Positions 32,320 to 44,018 of a stretch of 64,000 bases of DNA are shown one piece after another (position 1 is the stretch's first letter; each line of letters starts with the position of its first letter). Location: contig NW_026267115.1 in NCBI RefSeq assembly GCF_014633365.1, forward strand, positions 294,501-358,500, given 5' to 3'. This stretch comes from Diospyros lotus. Taxonomy: Eukaryota > Streptophyta > Magnoliopsida > Ericales > Ebenaceae. The notes under the pieces were generated by a model that was not told the origin of the DNA, made no database searches, and worked only from the letters and a program-made list of their open reading frames with translations. The position numbers were made by a program, and so were the translations under genes.

Positions 32320-33826
32320 TGTTAGAAAACATGATCTGATCATACGCAGCGAAAAATAAAATCTGATTTTATTGGTATCACGTTTTTCAAATCTTACGGT
32401 TAAATCGAAGACACAAAAGTGAAAAGTTACCTCGAAACGAAATCTAATTTTGTAGTTGATAACCCGCCTGATATCTCCCACGTGTGAGATGCCGAGTTGG
32501 TCCACTTAAAACCGTCAAGACTTCAATACACTTAAGAGAAAAAGGGACACGGAAATTTTCTCTAAAATTTTCGTTTTTGATCCAACGAATTGATTGATCA
32601 GATTCTAGGTTTAATGTTATATTTATAGACAAAAAACCCTAAAACCCTAAGTGCTAATTGGGCCGGACTTTAGGTGCTAGCAAAAAGCCCAATCCAAAAT
32701 AATTAAATAAATAATCATATTACTTATTTAATTGTTCTTATTTCTTAAATAATTGCACTTATAATTTAGTAATTCCATAATTACTAAATTTGCCCCCTTT
32801 TTTCTTTTAAAACGATTTCTATTGGGTGAGACTTTCTGGGTTCACAATTAAATTAACAACGAGAATTAATCAGTTATTAATTCTCGTAAATCACGAGTGA
32901 CATCTAGCAATATGTCATGATAACCCAATTTAATGTGAAGCGAGAATGTGAACCTTACACTACGGTGCCCTGCAATACAATCCTTCTATCATACTATATC
33001 CCGACGAGATATGAGATCACGGTTAGCAAGTCAAATCTCTCGATCTCGTCGTATGACCAAATCCAATAATCACATTTGACTAATATAACACAACCTCTAC
33101 GGAATCCAAATTCCGTCGTCATATTACCTTGGCCAAGGATTTATCGTCAAGTGACTACTGAATCGCATAGGATATCCTCCTCGTATATCTCGAGATGATA
33201 GATTCCATGTCTGATGTATACATACCTCGTGTGTCACTGAACTAGGCACATAGATACGTACGGCTATCTCTGATTAGGACAGCCATATAATATCGATGAT
33301 ATCCTAATGCACTAACACACAAATATCCATGTCATCTCAGGTCTAAGGACTAATGCAAATCCGTAGTTAATATTGAATCATTGACCCGTGAGATAAAACC
33401 CATGTGATTCAATATTAATAGTCTCGTTCAGTGAACTCGTTCCTATAACGAGCACCCACTCGTCTTCCTTCTGTATCTTATACAGAGTGGTACGAGACCC
33501 ACCAATCTTTTCTTTCGGTATCTTATACCGAACAATGAGGAAGATGATGTGCTGGCCTTTGCGAGTTACTAATTATCCAAGTTAGGAACTCTATGGCTAG
33601 GAACATATTTATAGTATAACGTATTGTGGATTATCCGTCTCGATTATTCTTAACAATTAATAATGGTATCCACTCCTTATTGTACTAAAGGATATTTATA
33701 TGTTCAATTCAAATCATATTGCAAATTAAATTAAACATAAAACTTGCCATTAAATAAGGTTTAAAGAATTACAAGATCAAGCTCTATTGTGTCACTAGAA
33801 CTGGTCTTAAGGCCTTATATCTAACA
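32320..33826 (-). repeat. LTR of element D (5' LTR by its own orientation)
   Basis: 1507 bases, nearly identical to 24818-26325. Scattered single-base differences are visible, for example a TATAC/CACAC change in the DGAT-like stretch near 33217 compared with 25718. Confidence 0.92.
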
Positions 33827-33831
33827 AAACG

Positions 33832-34500
33832 AGGTCAAACTCTAAAGCAAGAGGAACAAGTAAGGGATCCTTTAAAACAAGAACATGTTGGTATTGTAAG
33901 AAAGAGGGCCATGTAAGAAAGAATTGTTACAAAAGAAAGAAAGATCTAGAAAATGAGAGCTCTAGTAATCAAGATGTAGCAAATTTATCTGATGGATATG
34001 ATAGTGCAGAAGACCTAATTATGACAGAACATACCATATGTGATGAGTGGATTTTAGATTCAGGTTGTACTTTTCACATGACACCTAAGAGAGACTGGTT
34101 GCTTAACTTCCAACATATAGAAGGTGGGAAAGTCCTAATGGGTAACAATCAATCCTGCAATGTAACTGGTTTAGGATCAGTTAGGTTTAAAATTTGGGAT
34201 GGAGCATATAGGACTTTAGATAATGTGAGATTTGTGCCCAACCTTAGAAGAAATCTTATTGCCCTAGGTATGTTAGATTCGAATGGAGGGTCTTATAAGT
34301 CAGAAAATGGTGTCCTTAAGGTGTTTAAAGGATCCATCGTAGTTCTTAAGGGAATCCGTAAGCAAGGATTGTATGTCCTTCAAGGAGAGTCTATCTCTGG
34401 CAGTGTTGCAGTCTCATCTTCTGAAATTGATGACACTGTCTTATGGCATAGGAGACTAGGTCACATAGGAATGAAAGGTTTACTAGAATTAAGTAAATAA
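33832..34500 (+). pseudogene. gag C-terminus, protease and pre-integrase zinc region of element A
   Basis: This piece resumes the gag frame after element D. The zinc knuckle CWYCKKEGHVRKNC lies at 33886-33927. The protease motif EWILDSGCTFHM follows, and the pre-integrase LWHRRLGHIGMKGLLELSK ends at a TAA (34498-34500) where other elements continue with a Gly. Confidence 0.88.
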
Positions 34501-35230
34501 GGAATCTTAGATCCTAGGAGGATTAATAATTTAGACTTTTGTGAGACATGTGCCTTGGGTAAGTCTCACAAGTTGCAATTTATTTCTGCAACTCATAAGT
34601 CCAACGATGTCCTAGAGTATAATCATTCCGATCTTTGGGGATCTCCTCAAGTCCCTAGCTCCTTTTCAGGTGCCCAATATTTCCTTTCCTTTATAGATGA
34701 TTATTCTATGAAGGTTTGGGTATATTTCCTTAAGTATAAGAGTGAAGCTTTTGCTAAATTTAAGGAGTGGAAGACCTATGCAAAACTGCAATCAGACAAG
34801 AAAATAAAGACCCTTAGAACATATAATGGCCTGGAATTCTATAATCAATAATTCTCAAATTTCTGCAAACAAGTAGGCATTGCAAGGCATAGAACTTGCA
34901 GTGAAACACCTCAGCAAAATGGAGTTGCTGAACGCATGAATAAAACTATTCTAAATAAGGTTAGATGTTTTTTGAAAGACTCTAACTTGCCCAATAAATT
35001 TTGGGCTGAAACAGTTTCAACTGCTTGTTATCTCATAAATAGATCTCATTCCTCTACCATAAAATTTAGGACACCTGAACAGTTGTGGAGTGGGAAAATC
35101 CCATCTCTAAACCACCTTAGACCTTTTGGATATATTGCTTATGTCCATAAGAAAGAAGGGAAGTTAGACCTTAGAGCCAAGAAGGCTGTATTCTTATGAT
35201 ACCCTCAAGGGGTAAAAGGATACAAATTAT
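34501..35230 (+). pseudogene. integrase of element A
   Basis: The piece contains FCETCALGKSHK, then a decayed H-S-D-L-W-G-P block, FLSFIDDYSMKVWVYFLK and a core reading ETPQQNGVAERMNKTILNKV. Stops interrupt it at about 34849 and 35199. Integrase is therefore inactive. Confidence 0.87.
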
Positions 35231-37177
35231 GGTTGATTGAGGAAAAGAAAACTGTTATCAGCCGAGATGTAGTATTCAAAGAATCAAAATACTATACCCC
35301 AAATAAGGTGGAAAATGACAAAGTAGACCAAGCTGATAAATTTCAGTTTGAGGTGGAAAGGGATAGTAGTAATGATAAGGTAGAAGAGTCTAGCCAAAAG
35401 AGTCCTCAAGTGCCTAGCTCTCAAGATCTTGCTGAAACTGAAATTGAGGATGAGGATAATGAAAATTTAGCTGAAATCATTCAAGGCTTGGATGATTATG
35501 TCCTATCTAGGGATAGGGTGAGGATAGAGATTAAACCTCCTTCTAGGTATGCCCATGCTGATATGATTGCCTATGCTCTTAATATTGGAGACTCAATAGA
35601 GCATGAAGAACCTCTTAGTTATCAATAAGCTAGCTCCAGTAAATATAGAACTAATTGGTTAAAGGCAATGAAGGAAGAGATGGAATCTCTTTTAAAGAAT
35701 AAAACTTGGATTCTTGTAAGCAAACCTAAAGATCAAAAGGTTATAGGTTGTAAATGGATATCTAAAAGAAAGCCAGGTATCCCAAGTGTAGAATCAACCA
35801 GATTTAAGGTTAGGGTAGTAGCTAAGGGTTTTTCTGAAAAAGAAGGCATAAACTACCATGAAGTGTTCTTCCCTGTAGTAAAGCATACTTCTATAAGGTT
35901 AGTTTTATCCTTAGTAGCTTTACATGACCTTGAGTTTGAGCAATTAGACGTTAAGACTACTTTCCTCCATGGAAACCTAGAAGAGAAGATATACATGTAC
36001 CAGCCTATAAGTTTCATAGAAAAAGGTAAGGAGAATAAGGTTTGCTTGTTGCAAATGTCTCTTTATGGTCTAAAGCAATCTCCTAGACAATGGTATATAA
36101 GATTTGATAAGTTTATGCTCAAAGAAAATTACACTAGGTGTAACTTTGACCATTGTGTCTATTTCAAACAGCTTAAAGGAAAGCTTTTCATATATCTCCT
36201 TATATATGTAAATGATATGCTTATAGCATGTAAAGAAAATGGAGAAATAGATAGATTGACTCAAGCCCTAAAATCAGAATTTGAAATGAAAACCCTAGGA
36301 GCAGCCAGGCGTATTTTAGGGATAGTTATCACTAGAGATAGGAAAAGAGGTACTTTGACCTTGTCCCAATCTGGTTATTTAAAGAAAGTGATAAATATGT
36401 TTGATATGGAAGGCTGTAAACCTGTTACAACCCCTATTCCTCTTCATTTTAAGCTTCAAGTTGTAAAAGAAAATTTACCTAAGGAAGAAGCTGAGTATAT
36501 GAAGAAGGTTCCTTACTCTAATGTAGTTGGAAGCCTCATGTATGACATGATAGGTACTAGGCTTGACATAGCCTATGGAGTCAGCCTAGTAAGTAGATTC
36601 ATGTGCAATCCGTCTAAGGATCATTGATCAGCTATTAAGTGGGTTCTTAGGTATTTAAAGGGGTATATATAAGGGTTTAGTGTTTAAATCAAATGCTGAA
36701 AATTCCAGCAGCATTAAGGGTTATTGTGATTTTGATTTTACAGCTGATTTGGATAAAAGAAGATCATTATTAGGATATGTTTTCACTTTAGGTGGAAATG
36801 TGATAAGTTAGAAATCAAATCTCCAACATATAGTGGCTTTATCAACCACTGAGGCAGAATATGTTGCCTTAACAAAAGCTATGAAAGAAGCTATATGGTT
36901 GCAGGGAATAGTTAGAGAATTAAGTCTAGGTTACCAGATTCCTAAGGTATTATGCAATTCCCAAAGTGTCATTCATCTCTCAAAGAATAGTGCATTTCAT
37001 GAAAGAACCAATCACATAGATGTGAGTCTTCATTTTGTCAGGGATATTATATCTAAAGGGCAGGTTAAGGTAGAGAAGATTTCTATTCTAATAAATCGAG
37101 CGGATATCTTGACTAAATCAGTCCCAGTAGCTAAGTTTGAACAGGCCTTAGATTTGCTCAATGTTCTTCCAACATAG
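35231..37177 (+). pseudogene. reverse transcriptase and RNase H of element A
   Basis: The frame 35668-36627 contains FEQLDVKTTFLHGNLEEKIY and YGLKQSPRQWY. The polymerase motif is YVNDM where YVDDM is expected, so one catalytic Asp is lost. RNase H follows after stops near 36627 and 36810, with ALSTTEAEYVALTKAMKEAI and SVIHLSKNSAFHERTNHIDV. The last frame ends at 37177. Confidence 0.88.
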
Positions 37178-37248
37178 CTGTGGAAGACTAGCAGGGGTCT
37201 CTAGTCATTAATCCACTACTTAATCCATTCTTGAATCAAGGTGGAATT

Positions 37249-38051
37249 TGTTGATTTTGTGTGATTCAAAATTGTTTAAAATAATTGCAAGTTGTTACAT
37301 AATATTCAGATATATTTTTATATTTTTTCTGAATATAATTGTTATCCAAATTTATTGTTGTTATATGTTGTTAATTGTAATGCATGTTATTGTTGTGGGC
37401 TATTGGTTATATGTGGGTTGTTGTTTATGGGCCGAGCCCATATCCATTTCTGTGTTGCATCTGCTGCTGGCCTAGCCCATTTCCGTCTATTCTGATGATG
37501 TTATATAAGGGTGGTAAGTTGCCCTAATCTCGTCAGATTGCATTCTTCCTTTTCTCTGAAACCCTAAGTCGGTAATTTCTTGAAACGAGACATATCCTGT
37601 GAATCCTTCGTTCTGATTTCTGTTTCAATCGGTTGGTTGGTTGTTTCCATGGTAAGATCGTATGGTAAGTGGCTTTATTGCTTAATCTTTATGTTGTTTT
37701 AAACGCCTAAAACGTGAGAGATTGGTTAACTGAAAGAACAGATACTGATCCTTGATCGCGAGATCGGTATAGAACATATCTACTCTTGTTCTTGTTTTTG
37801 GTTTTTGTTTCAGTTGTATTTCTGCAATATTGTTTTACTTCCGTTTGATATCTTGTAACCGATTGTAAAACTTGAGATCTAGTGGATTGACTAGAGGCGG
37901 AGCCTCTACCGTGAGTAAGATCTATTGATCCGAACACGTATATCGTTGTGTCTTTGTTTGTATGTGTGAGTTGTGGTTGGAATATTTCATTTTTTTGTTT
38001 ACTGTGCTTAATCTGTGTTTGGCCGAGATAATAGATTGGTTAAAACCTACA
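37249..38051 (+). repeat. 3' LTR of element A
   Basis: 803 bases, starting TGTTGATTTTG and ending in a CCTACA terminus, matching the 5' LTR outside the CACTA element. It shows the uninterrupted CACTA target, GTTATATGTTGTTAATTG, near 37361-37378. Confidence 0.92.
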
Positions 38052-38421
38052 CCATTAATAGGGTTAACAACAGCCCCCAATTAAACCCTAATTTAAAAAT
38101 TACATTCCAAACAAACATGATGCAATCTAAGGTTGTTGTTGTAAGGCGATTGCAGCTGCATGGTATTCTTCAAATCTTGATTTAAGTTTTGATTTAGTCT
38201 TTTTGTCCTTGCTCCTTCTAAAGAATCAAAATAGTCACTCTTTATCTCCCTCATTCAACTCACAATGCAATTAACCCTTGATCACAAACATTTGCAATGT
38301 GCATGATTTTGAGTGTAATTTTGAATTACGAATTGATTAGGGAAATTTTAACACTTTTAATGGAATTAAAATGTAGTCCAACGACATCAAGACAACATAT
38401 ATATACCATAATGGCTAAAAT

Positions 38422-39064
38422 TGTAACATTCCGCATCGAGTGATAGGAAAAACCGAAATAACTTACCTTGATAGGCCTACGCGAACTTCCTAGGGAGTCA
38501 CCCATCCTTGAACTTCCCCATCTCAAGCACGTTTAACCCGAGAGTTCTTTGTCTACATTCAGCCCAAAAGGTATCCAGTTGGTGTTGTTTCATTCCTTAC
38601 TTATCCTCGATATATACTACTCTTCTTTGAGCTCTCGGGGTATTACATTCTCCCCCCTTGGGCACATGACGTCATCGTCATGCGATCCTACAACTAGTCC
38701 CAAATCTCCCCCATTTGCACAGCCGATGTCAAATTTGCCTAAGGTGCCTACTTGCACCCCTCCTTAGGGACTCAGCGTCCTCGCTAAGGTTTGTCCCACC
38801 ACAGTGCTCAGAGGTTTGGGGGTCGATTCTGATACCACCTGTAACATCCCGCATCGAGCGATAGGAAAGATCAGAACAACTTACCCTGATAGGCCTACGC
38901 GAACTTCCCTGAAGTCACCCATCCTTGAAATTCCCCAACTCAAGCACGCTTAAGCCATGAGTTCTTTGCCTATATTTAGTCCAAAAGGTATCCAGTTGGT
39001 ATTATTTCATTCCTTACTTATTCTCGATATATACTACTTTTCTCTGGACTCTCGGGGTATTACA
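38422..39064 (-). mobile_element. Cassandra-type TRIM with 5S-like LTRs
   Basis: Two LTRs (38422-38647 and 38840-39064, about 226 bases each) flank a non-coding 192-base interior. On the minus strand the interior begins with GGTGGTATCAGA, a tRNA-Met primer site, and ends in a G-rich polypurine tract. Each LTR contains a region resembling plant 5S rRNA (about 38475-38546 and 38893-38965, minus strand), with AAGCGTGCTT-like and GGATGGGTGACT-like words of the internal promoter. This combination is the hallmark of Cassandra. Flanking AAAAT and AAAGT suggest a 5-base duplication with one change. Unit 4 lacks it at 49885. Confidence 0.88.
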
Positions 39065-40099
39065 AAAGTAATTCAAATTTAGATATACAATGATTTATTT
39101 GACCATTTTTAAATTAAGTAAAGTAGTGAATTTGACGTCATCATCCAAATATAGTCAACCATAATGGTTAACATGGCCTAATTTCTAAAACTACAATTGT
39201 TTATTTGGCCTTAAGATATAATAGTCAATTTGACACTTCGACTTTTTTATTACTTACATATGTCTTTATATGTATATGTTTGAAAATATCATTAATTATA
39301 TGTTTAAATTTATTTTTTATAAAATTTATTTACTTATTTTTGTCATGATCTGAATGAATATTTATTTTATATGCTAAATATATTTTCATATTTTTAGTTG
39401 TTATTTATATTTCAAAAATATCAAATATATTATGTAACAGAAGATATATTTTAACTAAAAAATATTATAAATACATTTAGTTTAAAAGAGAACTGTGTCT
39501 TAGCAAAAAAAGCAAAAAGGAGAAATAGAATCATTAGACCAAATTAGGCCAAATCACCAGGGTGATCAAAGCAATCTACTTGAAACAAAAACCTTAGCCA
39601 GTTTCATTTTTGGTTTGTTCATTTTATAATGGTACGTTTGAATAGAATCATTAGACGCTATCATTTGTCATTTGATCATATTTGAAATTCTAAATTCATT
39701 ATTTCCATATATAATTGTTGGAAGCAATTGAATTTTGGTCTAAATTGATACTAAATTTGAAATAGAAGAATTTACGTTTGAATAAAATCACATGAGCCAA
39801 AAAAATAAAACAATTCGAAATAACATCTTTGTTACTATTATTTCGAGAGATAGAATTCAAACTGCGATTATTTTAAATAATAAAATTTAAAATAAAATCG
39901 TTTGAAATCTCAATATTCTAATGTAATCTATGGAATATTATAATATATAATTCAAGATAAAACAAAAGTCAATTAAAGAAGGAAATTTTGAAAATTAAGT
40001 CAGGCGAAATTTGTAATTTTAATGGCCATTATATACATTATATAATCATATTTGGTAAGTTCAAATAAATGGTCTTGAATTGGTCCTTTAGTCGACTTG

Positions 40100-40107
40100 T
40101 ATAAATC
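40100..40107 (+). promoter_or_regulatory. TATA box, exon 1a of unit 3
   Basis: TATAAATC lies 121 bases before the ATG at 40221, in the same context as units 2 and 4. Confidence 0.55.
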
Positions 40108-40220
40108 CCCCCTACTAGTTGCCCTCAAAGTATGCCCTCTTCGATTCCCCTATTTTATTTTCATCTTTCTCTTCCTTCCATTATCTTCACAGATTTGTTA
40201 GCTATAATAGATTTTGGGTC

Positions 40221-41165
40221 ATGGGTTTAGATAGCTCCATTTATCCATTTGATGCAGCCTCTATTTCTCAAGCGACTTCACAACCAGAGGCTACTAATCT
40301 ACGGAGCAACAATAGATATCTGTTTCAAATTGATGAGAGATTTGAGTCCAGAGCAAAGGACAACATGAGTTTTAAAATAGCCAAAACTTGTGATTCTAGA
40401 GCCCCGATTACAATGCACCAAAACCTGGTCAACTCTTCTTACTCAAATGCACAAATTCCTTTTGATAGGAATGCAGGTAATGTGAAACATCTTTCCAATT
40501 AGCAAAAAAAGAGTTTTTTAGGGTTTTATTTAGTTTTGTCTTGAAATAAACTTTCTTCATTTATCTTCTTTAGGTTTTATTTAGTTCTCTTTTATAGATG
40601 TTAACTTCTTTGAATTTCACTGATTTGTAATTTCACCTTTCAATTTGTTGTGTTTGATATGTGATTGATTGATAATTGAAAAATGTATGTTATACATATA
40701 AAAATATTTTAGTTTTGATTTCATTAATTTGAAATAAAGTAGATAAAATGGAAACATATAGAGGACTGATAGGACTAACAAATGAAAAAAATATATTTTA
40801 TTTCACTGTTTATTGTTATATATTTATTGTATTTTTTAAATATCTTTCCCTTATTTTTCCATCTATATGTGTACCATTATAACTCAATAAGTTCATTCCG
40901 TACAGGCTCTAGTTCTCAACCTGCTTCAAAACCAAAGGCCATTGATATACAAAGCAACTGCGAGAATCAGACTCAAATTAATCAGAGATCTTCGTTCAGA
41001 ATAGAGGACAATCGAAGTTTCAAAGTAGCCAAAACTAGTGATTCTAGAGCCCTTATCGCAATATATTTATTTTATATGAATATATATTTTTCTTGTTTTA
41101 GTTTATATCTGTATTTTAAAAAACTCTATATATTATATAACAGAAGATATATTTTCCTAAAATAA
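40221..41165 (+). pseudogene. truncated type A GRF 5' end, unit 3 (exons 1a and 2a)
   Basis: Exon 1a (40221-40476) begins MGLDSSIYPFDAAS, and its donor is AATGCAG/GTAATG. Exon 2a begins at 40906 (GSSSQPASKPKAIDIQSN) and loses homology to copy 1 near 41061, running on to a stop at 41165. Structure and likely fate are the same as in unit 2. The downstream type B exons could in principle be reached by splicing from exon 1a. Confidence 0.7.
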
Positions 41166-41454
41166 AATTTATAAATGAATTTACTTTAAAAAAGAAATAG
41201 TTGTCTTAGTAAAAAAAGTAAAAAGGAGAAATAGTGAAAGCAAAAAAGAGGAGGCGAGCAAATAATCCAAGGGTAAAATGCAAAATATGGGATATTATGG
41301 TATATATACTATTTCAAGATAAAATGGCAATGAATAAAATTGACAATTAAATCAAGCAAAATTTGTAATTTAATGGGTCTTATATTTGTTATATAATCAT
41401 ATTTGATAAGTTCAAACAAATAGTCCTAAATTGGGAGGTTCTTTTAATTGAGTT

Positions 41455-41462
41455 GAATAAAT
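41455..41462 (+). promoter_or_regulatory. altered TATA box of type B GRF, unit 3
   Basis: The sequence is GAATAAATT where units 2 and 4 have GTATAAATT, a single T-to-A change at the first base of the TATA core. Promoter strength may be reduced, or another element may be used. Confidence 0.5.
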
Positions 41463-41572
41463 TGCCCAACTAGCTTTCAAACTATGCCTCTTTGATTTCC
41501 TTCTGTTATTTCTATCCTTCTATTCTGTCTATTTCTTTTTATAGATATGTTAATATAATAGATTTTGGATCA

Positions 41573-44018
41573 ATGGGTTTGGATAGCTCAACTAGTCCAT
41601 TCGATGCAGCCTTTATTTCTCAGGTTGCTTCACAATTGGAGACTGTCGATGTACAAAGCAACAGTGAATATCCGTTTCAGATTGAGGGGAGATCTAGGTC
41701 CAAAGCAGAAGAAGACAATAGAAGTTTTAAAATAGCCAAAACTAGTGATTCTAGAGCCTCGACTGCAATACACCAAAACCCAATCAACTCTATGTATGTC
41801 ACACAAAGCCCCTTTGATAATAATACAGGTAATGTAAACATCTTCCCACTCAACAAAACAATAATTTTTTTAAGGGTTTTAATTGCTTTTGTCAATAAGT
41901 AAACTTTCTTCTTGTATCTTTTTTGGGTTTTATTTTATTCTCTTTTAATTAAAGATCTCAATATCTTTGAGTATTACTGATTTTTAATTTGATGTTTTAA
42001 TTGCTTGCATTTGATATATATGTGATTGATTGATGATTGAAAAATGTATATTATATTGATAAAAAAAAGCTTTTAGTATTGATCTATGTTGTAGGAAACG
42101 CATCATAGGAGCCGTTTTCCTAATTCTAAAACGTTTTCAAAATGTTTCCCACTCTCGTTTTGGACCATATTTATACTTATTTTTTAGAAGTTAGTCCATT
42201 TCTACATTTCTCACTCTTATTTCGGACCCTATTCATCAATTTGAAAAAATGTGGATAACATGGCAAAACATATAGAAGACTAATAGGACTAACAAATGGA
42301 AAAAAAATATTTTCTTTCACTCTTTCTTCTTATATATTTATTATATTTTTTAATTTCTTTCCCTTATTTTCCATCTATATGTGTGTATCATTATATTCCT
42401 AGTAAAGCTAGCATTCTAGTATTCTATCTCACTTGTGTTTTTAGATTTTATATTTTGCATCTAATTTCTAAATATTTACAACATATACTAGTTTCAAAAA
42501 ATATTTTCTTTCACATGTGTTTTTTTTTGTCAAATTAACTTTTTTTTTTTTCGATTAAAACCCAACTAGCTTCAAATTTGATGTTTTTATTAAGATAGTA
42601 TTGAATGTTATCCAAGCTAAAGCCAAGAGACTCGCAAGTCTTGTGCAAAGGCAAACTCGCTAATTTCGCTAGCGGGTTTTTCTTGACTGAAGCTCAGATA
42701 TTATTTGATACTATTTTAGTAAAAAAAAAAAATTACAAAACTGATGCTGATGCTAGTTGTATAAAAATTAAAATTTTAATATTAATTTATTCAATAACTC
42801 AAAAACCTTTACCAATTTCCATTCTTATTTCACCTTTCAGGCTATCATTGTGGAGGCATAAATGCTGCCATGGGAACTCCTAACATGATGGGAACTCCAT
42901 GTCCATTTACTCGTGCTCAGTTGGTTGAGCTAGAGCAACAGATAAGGATATATAAGTGCATCAATGAAAATTCACCTATTCCATCCGATTTGCTCATGGC
43001 GCTAAGTACTTCCCTCAACCCAAATCAATTCATTGGTTTTCCTAGATCCGATGCTACCAATGCAGGTTTGGATTATTTTTCTTCCTTGTGACTCCCCTCA
43101 TTTTAGAATGACTATGGTTTCTCTTCAGCTTTAATCTCCCATGCATGGTTTAATAATTAGTTGATTTATGATATTTTGTTTTGGTTTTCAAATGAAGTGG
43201 GAAGCAATAATTTTCAACTAGGAGCATCGGGTGACAATTCTCCTAAGCTTGATAGATGCCACTGGGCATATGAAAATAAATGGCGATGCTCAAAAACTGC
43301 AATTCCAAACAAAAAATATTGTGAAAGTCATATATATAAGCATCGCCTCTACTCAGGAAAGCATGTGGAAGAAGAGACTATTAAGGTCTACGAATCTGCT
43401 CCAGAGGAGGCAGCTCTTGTTGGTGGATCTTCATCTATATCGACCCCTTGTGGTGGTGTTGCCACTGCCCAATATCAGTCCATCAACTTCCCATCTGATG
43501 CTGAGGGCCTTGGTGTAGGAATATGCGTTAACAAGTAAGGACCCTATACTTCCTTTCATTAGTCTACTCTCTCACTATCCACTTCAAGATATTCATATGT
43601 TCACCATTATTGCTAAAATGTTAACTACATACACATTTCTAACATAATGCTTTTTCTCATTTTCATTTGTTTCCCGTTTAATGTATGCATTAGAGTGAAA
43701 GATCCACCAGGCCACCTTGTCACATCTCCAGCCACTAGCATGGGTTTAGGGTTTCCATCCTCTAGTCAAAACTTTGACAAACCTCTTCTCTCAAAGTTTG
43801 CTGAGGATGACACTGACATGAATCTCAAGGATTATTTCAATGACTTCAGTGACCTTGAATCCCAGGAGCGATGCTCTTTGCGCCATCTCTTTGAAAACTG
43901 GCCAGCAGAGCAACCCGAGTACGCAGATTGGTCTAATCTCTCCATGAAGAATATTCCTATAGGCTTATCAGATCAAACACCAGCCTCACCCTCATCCCAA
44001 CAAAAGAAGCTTATGTAG
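41573..44018 (+). CDS. GRF: growth-regulating factor (QLQ-WRC transcription factor), type B, unit 3
   Basis: Exons 41573-41828, 42841-43065, 43198-43534 and 43694-44018 join in phase to give 380 residues, the same exon lengths as the unit 2 gene. The QLQ core (FTRAQLVELEQQ, PIPSDLL) and WRC finger C-x9-C-x10-C-x2-H are complete; the first finger loop reads CHWAYENKWRC. Residue 86, split across the first junction, is Gly as in unit 4. The C-terminal FFD-like LRHLFENWP and TQL-like DWSNLSM motifs are kept. The role is expected to be GIF-dependent transcription control in growing tissue, inferred from the family. The first intron carries a private 151-base insertion and the TATA box is altered, so expression may differ from unit 2. 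Confidence 0.82.
42084..42234. other. unit 3-specific insertion in GRF intron 1
   Basis: Units 2 and 4 read directly from TTTTGATTT to CATCAATTTG, whereas unit 3 has 151 extra bases. The insert contains a loose internal repeat (CCCACTCTCGTTTTGGACC and CTCACTCTTATTTCGGACC). No terminal repeats or target duplication are clear. Confidence 0.6.
43350..43370 (+). promoter_or_regulatory. miR396 target site (altered 5' side), unit 3 GRF
   Basis: Identical to the unit 2 site: seed-pairing TGTGGAA and central GGAAAGC are kept, with mismatches limited to the side facing the miRNA 3' end. Confidence 0.6.

Larger units (their letters stand above)
24818..33826 (-). mobile_element. Copia LTR retrotransposon D, nested in element A gag, opposite strand
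   Basis: Flanked by AAACG at 24813-24817 and 33827-33831, it starts TGTTAGAAAAC and ends ATATCTAACA. The two LTRs are both close to 1.5 kb and nearly identical by eye, so it is a younger insertion than its host. On the minus strand the order is LTR, primer site, a 2 kb leader, gag, protease, integrase, reverse transcriptase, RNase H, polypurine tract, LTR. The coding region has several stops and at least one frameshift, but the protease DSG and polymerase YVDD motifs are intact. I cannot assign the Copia lineage with confidence. Confidence 0.93.
20657..38051 (+). mobile_element. Copia LTR retrotransposon A with nested insertions
   Basis: The element is flanked by CCATT at 20652-20656 and 38052-38056. 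It begins TGTTGATTTTG and ends in a CCTACA terminus. The order is LTR, tRNA-Met primer site, gag, protease, integrase, reverse transcriptase, RNase H, LTR, which is the Copia order. Its own sequence is only about 6.2 kb; the rest is the CACTA element in the 5' LTR and Copia element D in gag. The site without the element can be read in unit 4 (about 49520, with local variation). Many stops break the coding region, so it is not autonomous. Confidence 0.92.
10501..39538 (+). repeat. GRF tandem unit 2 (enlarged by nested transposons)
   Basis: The unit starts at CCAAATTAGGCC, the same point as units 3 and 4. Without Copia element A and the Cassandra insertion it is about 11 kb, close to the 10.8 kb spacing between the starts of units 3 and 4. 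It carries the truncated type A 5' end, the complete type B GRF, the orphan type A C-terminal piece and the type A 3' flank. Confidence 0.85.
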
